Of a stretch of 64,000 nt of DNA, positions 19,529 through 29,709 are shown piece by piece (the first letter of the stretch is position 1; the number at the start of each line of letters is the position of its first letter). Both the position numbers and the translations under genes were made by a program. The notes beneath the pieces are model-generated. The model searched no databases. It was not told where the DNA came from and worked only from the letters and a program-made list of their open reading frames with translations. This DNA comes from Novosphingobium fluoreni (GTDB taxonomy: Bacteria; Pseudomonadota; Alphaproteobacteria; Sphingomonadales; Sphingomonadaceae), in NCBI RefSeq assembly GCF_014196615.1, contig NZ_JACIDY010000002.1:620001-684000 (forward strand). Reading direction: 5' to 3'.

Positions 19529-20010
19529 GTGTCGCCCAACTGGTCAAGTCCTTCACGCTCTACGAGTTCGTGAAGGCACATGCTCTGACGCTGAAGTACT
19601 TCTTCAAGCCCAAGGCGACCCTGAATTATCCGTTCGAAAAGAACCCGCTGTCGCCCCGCTTCCGCGGCGAGCATGCGCTGCGCCGTTATCCCAATGGTGA
19701 GGAACGCTGCATCGCTTGCAAGCTGTGCGAGGCAGTCTGCCCGGCACAGGCGATCACCATCGAGGCCGAGCCGCGCGCTGACGGTTCGCGCCGTACGACG
19801 CGCTACGACATCGACATGACCAAGTGCATTTTTTGCGGTTTTTGCCAGGAAGCGTGCCCGGTCGACGCAATCGTCGAGGGTCCTAACTTCGAATATTCGG
19901 TCGAGACGCGCGAAGAACTGCTGTACGACAAGACGAAGCTGCTGGCGAACGGGGACAAGTGGGAGCGGGCACTCGCCGCGAACCTTGAAGCCGACGCGCC
20001 CTACCGCTAG
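19525..20010 (+). CDS. nuoI: NADH-quinone oxidoreductase subunit I
   Basis: 161-residue TYKY-type subunit with two [4Fe-4S] clusters (N6a, N6b). The ferredoxin motifs are [16 protein letters not shown] and [16 protein letters not shown], which are complete. The N-terminal amphipathic helix ([19 protein letters not shown]) anchors it to the membrane arm. The ATG at 19525 overlaps the nuoH stop by four bases. It links electron flow from NuoG to NuoB. Confidence 0.97.
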   Translation: MSVAQLVKSFTLYEFVKAHALTLKYFFKPKATLNYPFEKNPLSPRFRGEHALRRYPNGEERCIACKLCEAVCPAQAITIEAEPRADGSRRTTRYDIDMTKCIFCGFCQEACPVDAIVEGPNFEYSVETREELLYDKTKLLANGDKWERALAANLEADAPYR

Positions 20011-20023
20011 GGGCGCGGCAATC

Positions 20024-20641
20024 ATGATCCACGTTTTTGCCTTTTACCTGTTTGCGGTGCTGACGATCGCCTCCGGCGCGATCACCATTCTCGCGCGCAA
20101 CCCGGTGCATTCCGTGCTTTGGCTGATCCTGGCGTTCTTCAACGCCGCCGGCCTGATGGTGCTGGTGGGTGCCGAATTCATCGCGATGCTGCTGGTGATC
20201 GTCTATGTCGGTGCCGTCGCGGTTCTGTTCCTGTTCGTCGTCATGATGCTCGATATCGACTTTGCCGAACTGCGCGCCGGCTTCATCAAGAACTTTCCGT
20301 TGGGTATGTTGATCGCGCTGGTCCTGTTGGCAGAGATCGTGCTGGGCATCGGCGCGTACAAGGCGGGCGCTATGCATCTGGGTACGCCCGACGGCACCGC
20401 AATCACCGCGCCAGGTGTCAGCAATATCGCCGCGATCGGTCAGCTGCTTTATGGCCGCTACCTGTTCCTCTTCGAGGCGTCGGGTCTGGTGCTGCTGGTC
20501 GCCATGATCGGTGCGATCGTCTTGACCCACCGCCAACGTCCTGACTCGCGCGGTCAGAACATCGCACGGCAGAATGCGCGCCGTCCGGATGAGGCGACGA
20601 TCAATATGAAGCCCGAGATCGGTAAGGGGATGACGCTGTGA
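20024..20641 (+). CDS. nuoJ: NADH-quinone oxidoreductase subunit J
   Basis: 205-residue membrane subunit with five predicted helices. The typical start [18 protein letters not shown] and the broken-helix region [20 protein letters not shown] (pi-bulge helix 3, part of the proton path) are present. An ATG 39 bases upstream in frame would add a polar segment, so 20024 is preferred. The last 40 residues form a polar cytoplasmic tail. The stop overlaps the nuoK GTG. Confidence 0.95.
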   Translation: MIHVFAFYLFAVLTIASGAITILARNPVHSVLWLILAFFNAAGLMVLVGAEFIAMLLVIVYVGAVAVLFLFVVMMLDIDFAELRAGFIKNFPLGMLIALVLLAEIVLGIGAYKAGAMHLGTPDGTAITAPGVSNIAAIGQLLYGRYLFLFEASGLVLLVAMIGAIVLTHRQRPDSRGQNIARQNARRPDEATINMKPEIGKGMTL

Positions 20642-20943
20642 TCGGCATCGAACACTATGTCGTCGTCAGTTCGATTCTGTTCGTGCTGGGCGTCCTGGGT
20701 ATCTTCCTCAACCGGAAGAACATCATCGTCATCCTGATGGCGATCGAACTGATCCTGCTGGCGGTGAACCTCAATCTCGTGGCTTTCAGCGCATTTCTGC
20801 ATGACTTGACCGGTCAGGTCTTCGCCATGTTCGTGCTGACGGTGGCGGCGGGCGAAGCTGCGGTGGGCCTCGCGATCCTCGTCATCTATTTCCGTAGCCG
20901 TGGCACCATTGCCGTCGACGATGCCAACCGGATGAAGGGCTAA
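20638..20943 (+). CDS. nuoK: NADH-quinone oxidoreductase subunit K
   Basis: 101-residue, three-helix membrane subunit related to MrpC. It carries the conserved glutamates of the proton pathway in [20 protein letters not shown] (helix 2 Glu) and [18 protein letters not shown] (helix 3 Glu). It begins with GTG in a GTGA overlap with nuoJ. Length is exactly that expected for NuoK. NuoL follows after four bases. Confidence 0.96.
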   Translation: MIGIEHYVVVSSILFVLGVLGIFLNRKNIIVILMAIELILLAVNLNLVAFSAFLHDLTGQVFAMFVLTVAAGEAAVGLAILVIYFRSRGTIAVDDANRMKG

Positions 20944-20947
20944 GACG

Positions 20948-23035
20948 TTGCACTCCATCCTCATCATCGTGTTCCTGCCGCTTCTGGCAGCGATCGTCGC
21001 AGGCCTTGGTAACAAGCAACTCGGGGCGTTTCCGGCAAAGGTCATCACGACCGGCGCGTTGTTCGTCGCTTGTGGGCTGTCTTGGCCGATCTTCCTTTCT
21101 TTCTTGAACGGCAGCGCAGAAGCTGCGGTCGTGCCGGTGCTCAAGTGGGTTCAGTCGGGGACGATGACGTTCGACTGGGCTTTGCGGGTCGATACGCTGA
21201 CCGCAGTCATGCTGGTCGTGATCACCAGCGTATCCGCACTCGTCCACCTGTATTCATGGGGATACATGGAGGAGGAGCCAGATCAGCCGCGCTTCTTCGC
21301 GTACCTCTCGCTGTTCACCTTTGCCATGCTGATGCTGGTGACGGCGGACAACCTGGTGCAGATGTTCTTCGGTTGGGAGGGTGTCGGCCTTGCCTCGTAC
21401 CTGCTGATCGGGTTCTGGTTCCGCAAGCCTTCGGCCAGCGCCGCCGCAATCAAGGCCTTCGTGGTCAACCGCGTCGGCGACCTGGGCTTCATGCTTGGCA
21501 TATTTGGCACCTACCTTGTCTTCAATACGGTTTCGATCCCCGAGATCTTGAGCGCTGCGCCGGGTATGGCCGGCTCGACTATCGGTTTCCTGGGCTACCG
21601 TTTCGATACCTTGACGGTACTCTGCCTGCTGCTGTTCGTCGGTGCGATGGGCAAGTCCGCACAGCTGGGTCTACACACTTGGTTGCCTGACGCGATGGAA
21701 GGTCCGACCCCGGTGTCGGCGCTGATCCACGCAGCGACGATGGTGACCGCGGGTGTCTTCATGGTCTGCCGCCTGTCACCGATGTTTGAGGCGGCGCCGA
21801 CCGCGCTGGGTTTTGTCACCTTCATCGGCGCTTCAACCTGCTTCTTTGCAGCAACGATTGGTTGCACCCAGTGGGACATCAAGCGCGTCATCGCGTATTC
21901 CACCTGCTCGCAGCTTGGCTACATGTTCTTTGCGGCCGGGGTCGGTGCTTTCGGTGCGTCGATGTTCCACTTGTTCACGCACGCCTTTTTCAAGGCGCTC
22001 TTGTTCCTCGGGGCAGGCTCGGTGATTCACGCCATGCACCATGAGCAGGACATGCGGTATTACGGTGGCCTGCGGAAAGAGATTCCGGTCACCTTCTGGG
22101 CGATGACCGCAGGCACTCTGGCCATTACCGGGGTCGGTATCGCCGATGTATTCGGTTTTGCGGGTTTCTACTCCAAGGACTCGATCCTGGAGGCTGCGTA
22201 CGCCGCCAATTCGCAAGTCGGCAGCTACGCTTTCTGGATGGGCATCTTCGCAGCGTTGATGACCAGCTTCTATTCCTGGCGTCTGGTGTTTCTGACGTTC
22301 TTCGGCAAACCGCGCTGGGCCGCGTCCGAGCATATCCAGCACGCCATTCATGACGCGCATGATCATGATGCCCACGTTGGTCATGGCCACGGGGCCGAGC
22401 ATAGCGATGCGCCCGCCCATGAAGACGCTGGACACGACCACCATCACGCTCATGGCGCGGATGCCCATGAAGGGACCGGCGGATATCATCCGCACGAGAG
22501 CCCGTTGATCATGCTCATCCCATTGATCCTGCTGTCGATCGGTGCGGTCTTCGCAGGCTTTGTATTCCACCACGCCTTCATTTCGGAAGGCACGGGCGAG
22601 TTCTGGAAGGGCAGCCTGGCATTTGCCGAGCATACAATCCACGCGATGCATGGTGTGCCGACCTGGGTGAAGTGGGCGCCGTTCACGGTGATGGCGATCG
22701 GTCTGGTGACCGCGTGGTACGGGTATATCAAGAATACCCGCTTCCCCGCTGCCGTGGCCGAACAGCTGGGGCCGATCTACGCCTTCGTTTATCGCAAGTG
22801 GATGTTCGACGAACTGTATCACTATCTTTTCGTCGTGCCTGCGCTCTGGCTGGGTCGCGTCTTCTGGAAAGTGGGCGATGTCGGCATAATCGACCGCTTT
22901 GGGCCGAATGGCGCGGCGTGGGTTGTCGCCAAGGGTTCGCACTACGCACAAAAGGTGCAGTCGGGCTATCTCTACAGCTACGCGCTGGTCATGCTGATCG
23001 GTCTTGTCGCCGCTATCACCTGGGTGATCAAGTGA
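20948..23035 (+). CDS. nuoL: NADH-quinone oxidoreductase subunit L with a histidine-rich loop
   Basis: 695-residue antiporter-like subunit, the distal proton pump with the long lateral helix. Core features include [20 protein letters not shown], the helix-5 [18 protein letters not shown] (Glu) and [20 protein letters not shown]. The TTG at 20948 ([19 protein letters not shown]) is the start. Residues about 462-517 form a hydrophilic insertion with 18 histidines in 56 positions ([23 protein letters not shown]). The loop joins two membrane helices and looks able to bind metal ions. Confidence 0.96.
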   Translation: MHSILIIVFLPLLAAIVAGLGNKQLGAFPAKVITTGALFVACGLSWPIFLSFLNGSAEAAVVPVLKWVQSGTMTFDWALRVDTLTAVMLVVITSVSALVHLYSWGYMEEEPDQPRFFAYLSLFTFAMLMLVTADNLVQMFFGWEGVGLASYLLIGFWFRKPSASAAAIKAFVVNRVGDLGFMLGIFGTYLVFNTVSIPEILSAAPGMAGSTIGFLGYRFDTLTVLCLLLFVGAMGKSAQLGLHTWLPDAMEGPTPVSALIHAATMVTAGVFMVCRLSPMFEAAPTALGFVTFIGASTCFFAATIGCTQWDIKRVIAYSTCSQLGYMFFAAGVGAFGASMFHLFTHAFFKALLFLGAGSVIHAMHHEQDMRYYGGLRKEIPVTFWAMTAGTLAITGVGIADVFGFAGFYSKDSILEAAYAANSQVGSYAFWMGIFAALMTSFYSWRLVFLTFFGKPRWAASEHIQHAIHDAHDHDAHVGHGHGAEHSDAPAHEDAGHDHHHAHGADAHEGTGGYHPHESPLIMLIPLILLSIGAVFAGFVFHHAFISEGTGEFWKGSLAFAEHTIHAMHGVPTWVKWAPFTVMAIGLVTAWYGYIKNTRFPAAVAEQLGPIYAFVYRKWMFDELYHYLFVVPALWLGRVFWKVGDVGIIDRFGPNGAAWVVAKGSHYAQKVQSGYLYSYALVMLIGLVAAITWVIK

Positions 23036-23090
23036 CGCGCGGCGAGACCCGAACGGGGAATTATGTGTCTTGTTTGAGAGGGCGTAAGTA

Positions 23091-24629
23091 ATGGGGGGCT
23101 TTCCGATCCTCTCCCTGATGCTGTTGGTGCCGCTGGCCGGCGCCATCGCCTGCCTCAAGCTGCAGGCGCAAGCAGCGCGGACTGTCGCGCTGACCGCCAC
23201 GCTTATCGATCTGGCGCTGGGCATCCTGCTGTGGCTGAACTTCGATGTCGGCGGCGCGCAGTGGCAATTCCAGGAGCGGCATGCCGTTTTCTCAAGCTTT
23301 TCTTACGCGCTAGGGATCGATGGGATCGCGTTGTTGCTGATTGTGCTGTCCGTGTTCCTGATGCCGGTTTGCATTGGCGCAAGCTGGACGTCGGTTACCA
23401 AGCGCGTCGGCGAGTACATGGCGGCGTTCCTGCTGATGGAAACGCTGATGATCGGCGTGTTCGCATCGCAGGACTTGTTCTTGTTTTACATCATGTTCGA
23501 AGCCGGCCTCATCCCGATGTACCTGATCATTGGCGTGTGGGGCGGGGACAACCGTATCTACGCCAGCTACAAGTTCTTTCTCTACACCCTGCTGGGATCG
23601 GTCGTGATGCTGGTCGCGATGCTGTGGATGGCGAACACCGCCGGCACCACCGACATTCCAACCCTGATGGCGTACGACTTCAGTCCGCAGGCACAGACGT
23701 GGCTGTGGCTGGCATTCTTCGCGAGCTTCGCGGTGAAGATGCCGATGTATCCGGTGCATACCTGGTTGCCGGACGCGCACGTTCAGGCGCCCACGGCCGG
23801 ATCGATCATCCTGGCCGGTGTGCTGTTGAAAATGGGTGGCTATGGGTTCATCCGCTTTTCGCTGCCGATGTTCCCGGACGCCAGCGCGCAGTTCGCTCCG
23901 CTGGTTTTCGCGCTGTCGATGATCGCCGTCGTCGTCACCTCGCTGATCGCGCTAGTCCAACATGATATGAAAAAGCTGATCGCCTACTCTTCGGTCGCCC
24001 ACATGGCGATCGTGACGCTGGGTCTTTTCGCCTTCAACGTGCAGGGTCTGGAAGGCTCGATGCTGGTCATGCTCAGCCATGGCCTGGTATCGGGTGCGTT
24101 GTTCCTTTGCGTGGGCGTGATCTACGATCGCCTGCATACCCGTGAGATCAGCCGCTATGGCGGCCTTGCCATCAACATGCCGCGTTACGCACTGTTCTTT
24201 CTGCTCTTCACGATGGGCTCGATCGGGCTGCCGGGCACGTCCGGTTTCGTCGGTGAGTTCCTGAGCCTGGGCGGCATCTACCAGGTTTCGACCTGGGTGG
24301 CGTTGGCGGGCACTACCGGTATCATCCTGGGCGCTGCCTACATGCTCTATCTTTATCGCCGCGTCGTCTTCGGAGAGCAGAAGAACGCCGACGCTGCCGC
24401 CATGCCGGATTTGACCTTGCGCGAATACCTGATGATGATCCCGCTGGGCCTCGCCGTGCTGTGGATGGGTGTTTATCCTGAAAGCTTCATCGCGCCGATG
24501 CGTCAGGATATAGCTGCGCTCGACGCACGCTTGGCCCGCGTAAAGCCCGCCTACGACGGCAAGCTCATCGTGGGCAAGGGAGCGCCGCTCGCCCATGAAG
24601 AAGCGCATGGAGAGGGGGGGCACAACTGA
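23091..24629 (+). CDS. nuoM: NADH-quinone oxidoreductase subunit M
   Basis: 512-residue antiporter-like proton-pumping subunit with about 14 helices. Diagnostic segments are LFYIMFEAGLIPMYLIIGVW (helix-5 Glu), PVHTWLPDAHVQAPTAGSII, and VALIQHDMKK-like LVQHDMKKLIAYSSVAHM. It starts at an ATG 55 bases after nuoL, the largest gap in the second half of the operon. The stop overlaps the nuoN ATG by one base. The C-terminal 40 residues are polar. Confidence 0.97.
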   Translation: MGGFPILSLMLLVPLAGAIACLKLQAQAARTVALTATLIDLALGILLWLNFDVGGAQWQFQERHAVFSSFSYALGIDGIALLLIVLSVFLMPVCIGASWTSVTKRVGEYMAAFLLMETLMIGVFASQDLFLFYIMFEAGLIPMYLIIGVWGGDNRIYASYKFFLYTLLGSVVMLVAMLWMANTAGTTDIPTLMAYDFSPQAQTWLWLAFFASFAVKMPMYPVHTWLPDAHVQAPTAGSIILAGVLLKMGGYGFIRFSLPMFPDASAQFAPLVFALSMIAVVVTSLIALVQHDMKKLIAYSSVAHMAIVTLGLFAFNVQGLEGSMLVMLSHGLVSGALFLCVGVIYDRLHTREISRYGGLAINMPRYALFFLLFTMGSIGLPGTSGFVGEFLSLGGIYQVSTWVALAGTTGIILGAAYMLYLYRRVVFGEQKNADAAAMPDLTLREYLMMIPLGLAVLWMGVYPESFIAPMRQDIAALDARLARVKPAYDGKLIVGKGAPLAHEEAHGEGGHN

Positions 24630-26092
24630 TGGATCTCGCTCACTCGCTGCGCCTTATCGCGCCTGAAACCACGCTCAGCATCGCCAGCCTGATCCTGCTG
24701 TTGTTTGCAGCATGGAGCGGCGACAAGGCGTCTCGCACTTTATCTATCGCTGCCGTCGCTGTGCTGGTCGGCTGCATGTTCCTGGTAGCCCCGGCGCTCT
24801 GTTCCGGCGCCATGGGCCCGGACGTCATGGCGTTCAACGGCCAGTTCCGCGCCGACGCTTTCGCGGCTTTCGCGAAGCTGCTGATCTACGGCTCGTCTGC
24901 CGCGGCGCTGATCATCGCACCGGCTTTCTTCGAGCGAACCGGATCGATGCGCGCTGAGTATCCGGTGCTGATCCTGCTGGCGGCGCTCGGCATGGGCATG
25001 ATGGCGTCTGCCAGCGACTTGCTGACTTTATACATCGGGCTCGAGCTCAATTCGCTGGCATCATACGTGCTGGCGGCCTTCCTGCGCACGGATGGCCGAT
25101 CGGCGGAATCCGGCCTCAAGTATTTCGTGCTGGGTGCTCTTGCTTCCGGCATCCTCTTGTTCGGTGTCAGCCTGACCTATGGATTTACCGGAACGACGTC
25201 GTTCGCCGGCATCAGCGCAGCGTTGCAAGGGGGTATCCCGACGGGCGCGGTATTCGGCATCGTGTTCGTCCTGGCGGGCCTCGCTTTCAAGATTTCCGCC
25301 GTGCCATTCCATATGTGGACGCCTGACGTGTACGAAGGCGCGCCGACCCCGGTGACGACCTTTTTCGCCACAGCTTCGAAAGCTGCTGCCCTGGCACTGC
25401 TGATGCGGGTGTCGCTGGAGGCTTTCGGGTCGCAGGCCATCGCGTGGCGGCAAATCGTGATGTTCGCGGCGCTTGCCTCGATCGTGGTCGGCGCGCTCGG
25501 CGCGATCGGTCAGACCAATATCAAGCGCCTGATGGCCTATTCCTCCATCAACAACGTCGGTTTCGTGCTGATCGGACTTGCGATCGCAACGCCGCAGGGC
25601 GCGGCGGCGATGCTGACCTATCTCGTCATCTACGTCGCCATGTCGCTGGGGGGCTTTGTCGCCATTCTGATGCTGCGGGATGACGAGGGACGGCCTTTGG
25701 AAGCCATCGCCGATCTGGCTGGCCTTTCCCGCACGCGTCCTGGCTTGGCGCTGGCACTGGCCATGATCATGTTCAGCCTTGCCGGTATTCCGCCACTCTT
25801 CGGCTTCTGGGGCAAGTTCGTGGTGTTCCAAGCTGCCGTCCAGGCCGATTACGTTGCCTTGGCCGCGATCGGTATCGCCGCTTCGGTGATCGGTGCGTTC
25901 TATTACATCAAGGTCGTGAAGATCATGTATTTCGACGAGCCGATGGACGCGGTCAAAGGGCGCAGCGATTGGGCCCATGGTGCGCTGCTGGTGATCATGG
26001 CCGTCTTCATGTCGCCGCTGGGATATCTGCTGACGAAGTGGCTGGATGGGTTGGCCCAGGCTGCCGCGTCCGCGCTGTTCGTCGCCGCGTAA
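24629..26092 (+). CDS. nuoN: NADH-quinone oxidoreductase subunit N
   Basis: 487-residue antiporter-like proton-pumping subunit and last nuo gene. Characteristic stretches are LLTLYIGLELNSLASYVLAAF (helix-5 Glu), VPFHMWTPDVYEGAPTPVTTF and GQTNIKRLMAYSSINNVGFV. The ATG at 24629 overlaps the nuoM stop. birA follows closely on the same strand, so the operon probably extends into cofactor genes. Confidence 0.97.
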   Translation: MDLAHSLRLIAPETTLSIASLILLLFAAWSGDKASRTLSIAAVAVLVGCMFLVAPALCSGAMGPDVMAFNGQFRADAFAAFAKLLIYGSSAAALIIAPAFFERTGSMRAEYPVLILLAALGMGMMASASDLLTLYIGLELNSLASYVLAAFLRTDGRSAESGLKYFVLGALASGILLFGVSLTYGFTGTTSFAGISAALQGGIPTGAVFGIVFVLAGLAFKISAVPFHMWTPDVYEGAPTPVTTFFATASKAAALALLMRVSLEAFGSQAIAWRQIVMFAALASIVVGALGAIGQTNIKRLMAYSSINNVGFVLIGLAIATPQGAAAMLTYLVIYVAMSLGGFVAILMLRDDEGRPLEAIADLAGLSRTRPGLALALAMIMFSLAGIPPLFGFWGKFVVFQAAVQADYVALAAIGIAASVIGAFYYIKVVKIMYFDEPMDAVKGRSDWAHGALLVIMAVFMSPLGYLLTKWLDGLAQAAASALFVAA

Positions 26093-26105
26093 AGCGCCGC
26101 GTCGC

Positions 26106-26825
26106 TTGATCGAGGTCGTACCCGAAACGGGCTCTACCAATGCGGACCTTCTAGCGCGTCTTGCAGCGGGTGAGGACGTTGTCGAAGGGCATTGGCTGGT
26201 AGCGGATCGGCAGGTTGCCGGCCGTGGCCGCCAGGGCCGGGTGTGGAACGATGGGGCCGGTAACTTCATGGGATCGACCGTGATCCGCCTCCGGGCCGGT
26301 GATCCGCCTGCGCATACGCTGTCCCTCGTTGCGGGCGTGGCGACATATGCGGCCGTCGAGGCCAGCGCGCCAGAATTGTCGGGTACGTTCTTGAAATGGC
26401 CCAACGACTTGCTGGTGCGCGGTGCAAAGCTTGCCGGCATCCTGTTGGAACGCTCTGGCGAGGCCGTGGTGCTGGGGGTGGGCGTTAACCTGGCCAACGC
26501 TCCCAAGCTACCCGATCGTCAGACTGTCAGCCTGGCGTCAAAGGGCTTTGCGGTCAGCCGAGACGCTTTTGCCGATCTGCTCGACACGTGCTGGTCGCAT
26601 GCGCTGCGTTCCTGGAGAAGCGGCGGGTGGGAGGAATTGCGTCAGGACTGGGCGGCGCGCGCGCATCCGATTGGTACGCCGTTGCAGGTCCACGGGCCGG
26701 ATGGTGAACTGATGCGGGGTGCCTTTGCGGGGCTTGGCAACGATGGGGCCTTGCAACTGGAGCTTAGCGGCGGCACGAGACGACAGATTCATGCGGGCGA
26801 AGTTTCTCTCGCGCCGCGTCGCTGA
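26106..26825 (+). CDS. birA: Biotin-[acetyl-CoA-carboxylase] ligase
   Basis: 239 residues read from TTG at 26106 (MIEVVPETGSTNADLLAR). An upstream ATG at 26046 lies inside nuoN and adds a Pro/Arg-rich segment. The nucleotide/biotin loop AGRGRQGRVW (38-47), the KWPND motif (97-101) and the lysine of AKLAGILLER are intact, so biotinylation of carboxylase carrier domains is expected. The N-terminal DNA-binding domain of E. coli BirA is absent, making it a non-regulatory ligase. The nuoN-birA-coaX order is common in alphaproteobacteria. Start uncertain. Confidence 0.9.
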   Translation: MIEVVPETGSTNADLLARLAAGEDVVEGHWLVADRQVAGRGRQGRVWNDGAGNFMGSTVIRLRAGDPPAHTLSLVAGVATYAAVEASAPELSGTFLKWPNDLLVRGAKLAGILLERSGEAVVLGVGVNLANAPKLPDRQTVSLASKGFAVSRDAFADLLDTCWSHALRSWRSGGWEELRQDWAARAHPIGTPLQVHGPDGELMRGAFAGLGNDGALQLELSGGTRRQIHAGEVSLAPRR

Positions 26826-26840
26826 TCCAGGACACCCGCC

Positions 26841-27617
26841 ATGCTGCTTGCCATCGATGCCGGCAACACCAACGTCGTTTTCGCCCTTTTTGACGGGCGC
26901 GCCATGAAAGGCCGCTGGCGTATCGCCACCGATCCGCGCCGGACCGGTGATCAGTACGCCGTCTGGCTGCTTCAGCTTCTGCAGATTCAGGGTTTTTCGC
27001 GCGAGGCGATCAATCGGATCATCATATCCACCGTCGTGCCGCGTGCGCTGCATAACCTGGAAATGCTGGCGCAGAACTATTTCGGGATCGAACCCCTCAT
27101 CGCCGGACAGGCGGAGGCAGACTACGGGATCGACATCGATGTCGACGAGCCGCGCTCATTGGGGGCGGATCGCGCGGTGAACGCGGTGGCCGCGCACGCC
27201 AAGTACGCCGGCGACCTGATCGTCATCGATTTTGGTACGGCGACAACGTTCGACGTGGTGGACTTCAACGGGGCCTACAAGGGCGGCATCATCGCGCCGG
27301 GCATCAACCTTTCACTCGATGCGCTGGTCGGCAATACGGCGAAGCTGCCGCGTATCGCGATCGAGGTGCCAAAGGGCACCAGCGTCATCGGGCGCAATAC
27401 CGAAGATCAGATGCTGATCGGCGTGTTCTGGGGCTACGTCGCGATGATGGAGGGGCTGATCGCCCGTATCCGCGCCGAAATCGGGCGACCGGCTAAAATC
27501 ATCGCTACGGGCGGCCTTGCCGTCCTGTTCAACGAGGCCACCGACATCTTTGATGCGGTTGATGCCGATCTGACCCTAGAGGGTCTCGCAATATTGGCGG
27601 AGCGTGCCGACAAGTGA
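26841..27617 (+). CDS. coaX: Type III pantothenate kinase
   Basis: 258-residue CoaX that phosphorylates pantothenate as the first step of coenzyme A synthesis; it belongs to the ASKHA fold and is insensitive to CoA feedback. Motifs are the phosphate-1 loop [32 protein letters not shown] (pantothenate site) and [14 protein letters not shown] (phosphate-2). It lies 15 bases after birA, and its stop overlaps the GTG of the ribonuclease J gene (GTGA). All three appear to be one transcription unit downstream of nuo. Confidence 0.96.
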   Translation: MLLAIDAGNTNVVFALFDGRAMKGRWRIATDPRRTGDQYAVWLLQLLQIQGFSREAINRIIISTVVPRALHNLEMLAQNYFGIEPLIAGQAEADYGIDIDVDEPRSLGADRAVNAVAAHAKYAGDLIVIDFGTATTFDVVDFNGAYKGGIIAPGINLSLDALVGNTAKLPRIAIEVPKGTSVIGRNTEDQMLIGVFWGYVAMMEGLIARIRAEIGRPAKIIATGGLAVLFNEATDIFDAVDADLTLEGLAILAERADK

Positions 27618-29275
27618 CTGATGTAAATAGCCCCAAGGCCTACAAGCCGGGCGAGGAATTGCTGTTTCTGGCGCTGGGTGGCTCCGGCGAAATCGGGATG
27701 AACGTCAACCTATACGGGTGCCAGGGCAAGTGGCTGATGGTCGACCTGGGCATGACGTTTAGCGGCAACGAATATCCCGGCGTTGACCTGGTATTTGCCG
27801 ACCTGGAGTTTATCGAGCAGCGCCGTGAGGATCTGATCGGCATCGTGCTGACGCACGCGCATGAGGATCATATCGGCGCGGTGCCCTACTTCGCCAAAAA
27901 GCTGGGTGTGCCGCTTTACGCCACGCCGTTCACCGCCAGGCTGGTCGCGGCCAAGCTGGAGGAGGAGGGCATCCTCGACCAGATCGAGCTGAACGTCGTG
28001 CATGATCTCGACGAGTTCGAGCTGGGGCCGTTCGGGATCAGCTATGTGCCGCTCGCGCACTCGATCGCCGAGGGCAACGCGCTGCTGATCGACACGCCGT
28101 TCGGGCGCGTGTTTCACACCGGCGACTGGAAGATCGACGAAGAGCCGCAGATCGGCACTCCTGCCACGGCGGAGGAACTGACCGAGATCGGGGACGAGGG
28201 CGTGCTGGCGCTGGTTTGCGACTCCACCAATGTGTTCAATCCGGAACCATCCGGGTCCGAGGGTGAGGTCTTGCGTGGGCTGCAGGCCGAAGTTGCGCGG
28301 CACAAGGGCAAGCGGGTTCTCGTCACCACCTTTGCATCCAACGTGGCGCGGCTGCAGACGCTGGGCGCGGTGGCGAAGGCGACCGGGCGCGAGCTGTGCG
28401 TGGCGGGGCGATCGCTGGATAGGATCATCGAAGCCGGTCAGGCCAGCGGCTATCTGAAGGACCTGCCCACGCCGGTCGATTTTGACACGGCGATGAGCCT
28501 GCCGCGCGGCAAGGTGCTGATCGTCGCCACCGGCGGCCAGGGCGAACCGCGCGCGGCGTTGTCCCGCGTGGCGGAAGGCAATCATCCGCTTTCGCTGGAG
28601 GAGGGCGATGTGGTGCTGTTTTCCAGCCGCCAGATCCCCGGTAATGAAATCGCGATCGGTCGAATTCAGAACCGCCTGGCGGAACGCGGCATCGTGCTGA
28701 TCACCGATCGGCAGAGCCCGATCCACGTCTCGGGACACCCCGGACGGCCCGAATTGGAAACGCTGTATCGCTGGATTCGCCCTGAAATCCTGGTGCCGGT
28801 CCACGGCGAAATTCGCCACATGCGCGAACAGGCGCGGTTGGGGCTGGCGACCGGCGTGCCCAAGGCGGTGTTCCAGCAGAACGGCGATCTTGTGCGGCTT
28901 GCCCCGGGCAAACCCGGCAAGATCGAGTCGGTTCGCGCGGGCCGTCTGGTGCTGGATGGTGACATGATCGTGCCTGCCGATGGCGACGCGGTTGTGATGC
29001 GGCGACGACTGTCCTCAGCGGGTGTCGTCACCGTAGCGGTGGATGCCCGTGGCGTCGTTCAAGTCGACGCGCTTGGCCTGCCGCTCGATTCCGATCACGA
29101 GGCGTTCATCAACGAAACCCGGCGGGACGTGGCGGATGCGTTGGCGGCGGCGCAGAAAGCGCGGGCCGATTTTGGCAAGCGGCGTGAAGCGGCACGGCTT
29201 GCCGCGCGCCGGGCGGCTTCACGATGGACGGGCAAGAAGCCGCAGGTGATCGTCATGCTCGCCTCGGATCAGTAA
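27614..29275 (+). CDS. rnj: Ribonuclease J
   Basis: 553-residue metallo-beta-lactamase/beta-CASP exo/endoribonuclease acting in RNA maturation and decay. The zinc-binding HAHEDHIGA motif, further ligands in HTGDWKID, the beta-CASP region [15 protein letters not shown] and the late HVSGHPGR motif are all present, so an active enzyme is expected. It begins with GTG overlapping the coaX stop. The C-terminal 90 residues form the usual RNase J tail domain. The DUF1467 gene follows after 12 bases, a conserved alphaproteobacterial arrangement. Confidence 0.93.
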   Translation: MTDVNSPKAYKPGEELLFLALGGSGEIGMNVNLYGCQGKWLMVDLGMTFSGNEYPGVDLVFADLEFIEQRREDLIGIVLTHAHEDHIGAVPYFAKKLGVPLYATPFTARLVAAKLEEEGILDQIELNVVHDLDEFELGPFGISYVPLAHSIAEGNALLIDTPFGRVFHTGDWKIDEEPQIGTPATAEELTEIGDEGVLALVCDSTNVFNPEPSGSEGEVLRGLQAEVARHKGKRVLVTTFASNVARLQTLGAVAKATGRELCVAGRSLDRIIEAGQASGYLKDLPTPVDFDTAMSLPRGKVLIVATGGQGEPRAALSRVAEGNHPLSLEEGDVVLFSSRQIPGNEIAIGRIQNRLAERGIVLITDRQSPIHVSGHPGRPELETLYRWIRPEILVPVHGEIRHMREQARLGLATGVPKAVFQQNGDLVRLAPGKPGKIESVRAGRLVLDGDMIVPADGDAVVMRRRLSSAGVVTVAVDARGVVQVDALGLPLDSDHEAFINETRRDVADALAAAQKARADFGKRREAARLAARRAASRWTGKKPQVIVMLASDQ

Positions 29276-29287
29276 GGAACGCAAGCC

Positions 29288-29578
29288 ATGCAGTGGACGT
29301 CGGTCATCGCCATCTACGCCTTGCTATGGGTGCTTGCGGCGTTCCTTGTCATGCCTTTCGGACTGCGCACTTCGGATGAGGTTGAGGGGCACACGGTGGA
29401 GAAGGGCCACGCGGACAGCGCGCCGGTCAATTTCCGGCCCCGCCGCATCGCCTTTCGCGCCACGATCCTGTCGGCCGTGATGATGTTCGCGTTCTACCTG
29501 AACTACGTGAACGGGTGGGTCGATGTTCAGGACCTGAACTTCTACGGTTCCCCGCCCATCAAGAGCATGGGGTACTGA
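29288..29578 (+). CDS. DUF1467 family membrane protein
   Basis: 96 residues with two transmembrane helices: residues 4-24, ending in LVMPFGLRTS, and residues 59-78, ending in FAFYLNYVNGWV. The polar middle and the C-terminal LNFYGSPP segment are the pattern of DUF1467 proteins. These are found next to RNase J in alphaproteobacteria, and their function is unknown. A GGAA element upstream of the ATG at 29288 and the 12-base gap to rnj indicate cotranscription. Confidence 0.85.
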   Translation: MQWTSVIAIYALLWVLAAFLVMPFGLRTSDEVEGHTVEKGHADSAPVNFRPRRIAFRATILSAVMMFAFYLNYVNGWVDVQDLNFYGSPPIKSMGY

Positions 29579-29709
29579 CCTAGGGGCGCTACGGCGTATG
29601 TCCTCCCCGGGGGTAGGTTAGGCTGGAGCTTATTCCTTCGATAAGCGCCGATGCTACCAATGGGTCATAGGGACAGAGCCTGGCAGGCAAATCGGCCCGC
29701 CACGCTGCC

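Noticed and set aside
25061..26506. Antisense frame over nuoN and birA (about 481 codons)
   Set aside because: Arg/His/Asp-rich low-complexity translation, overlapping two real genes.
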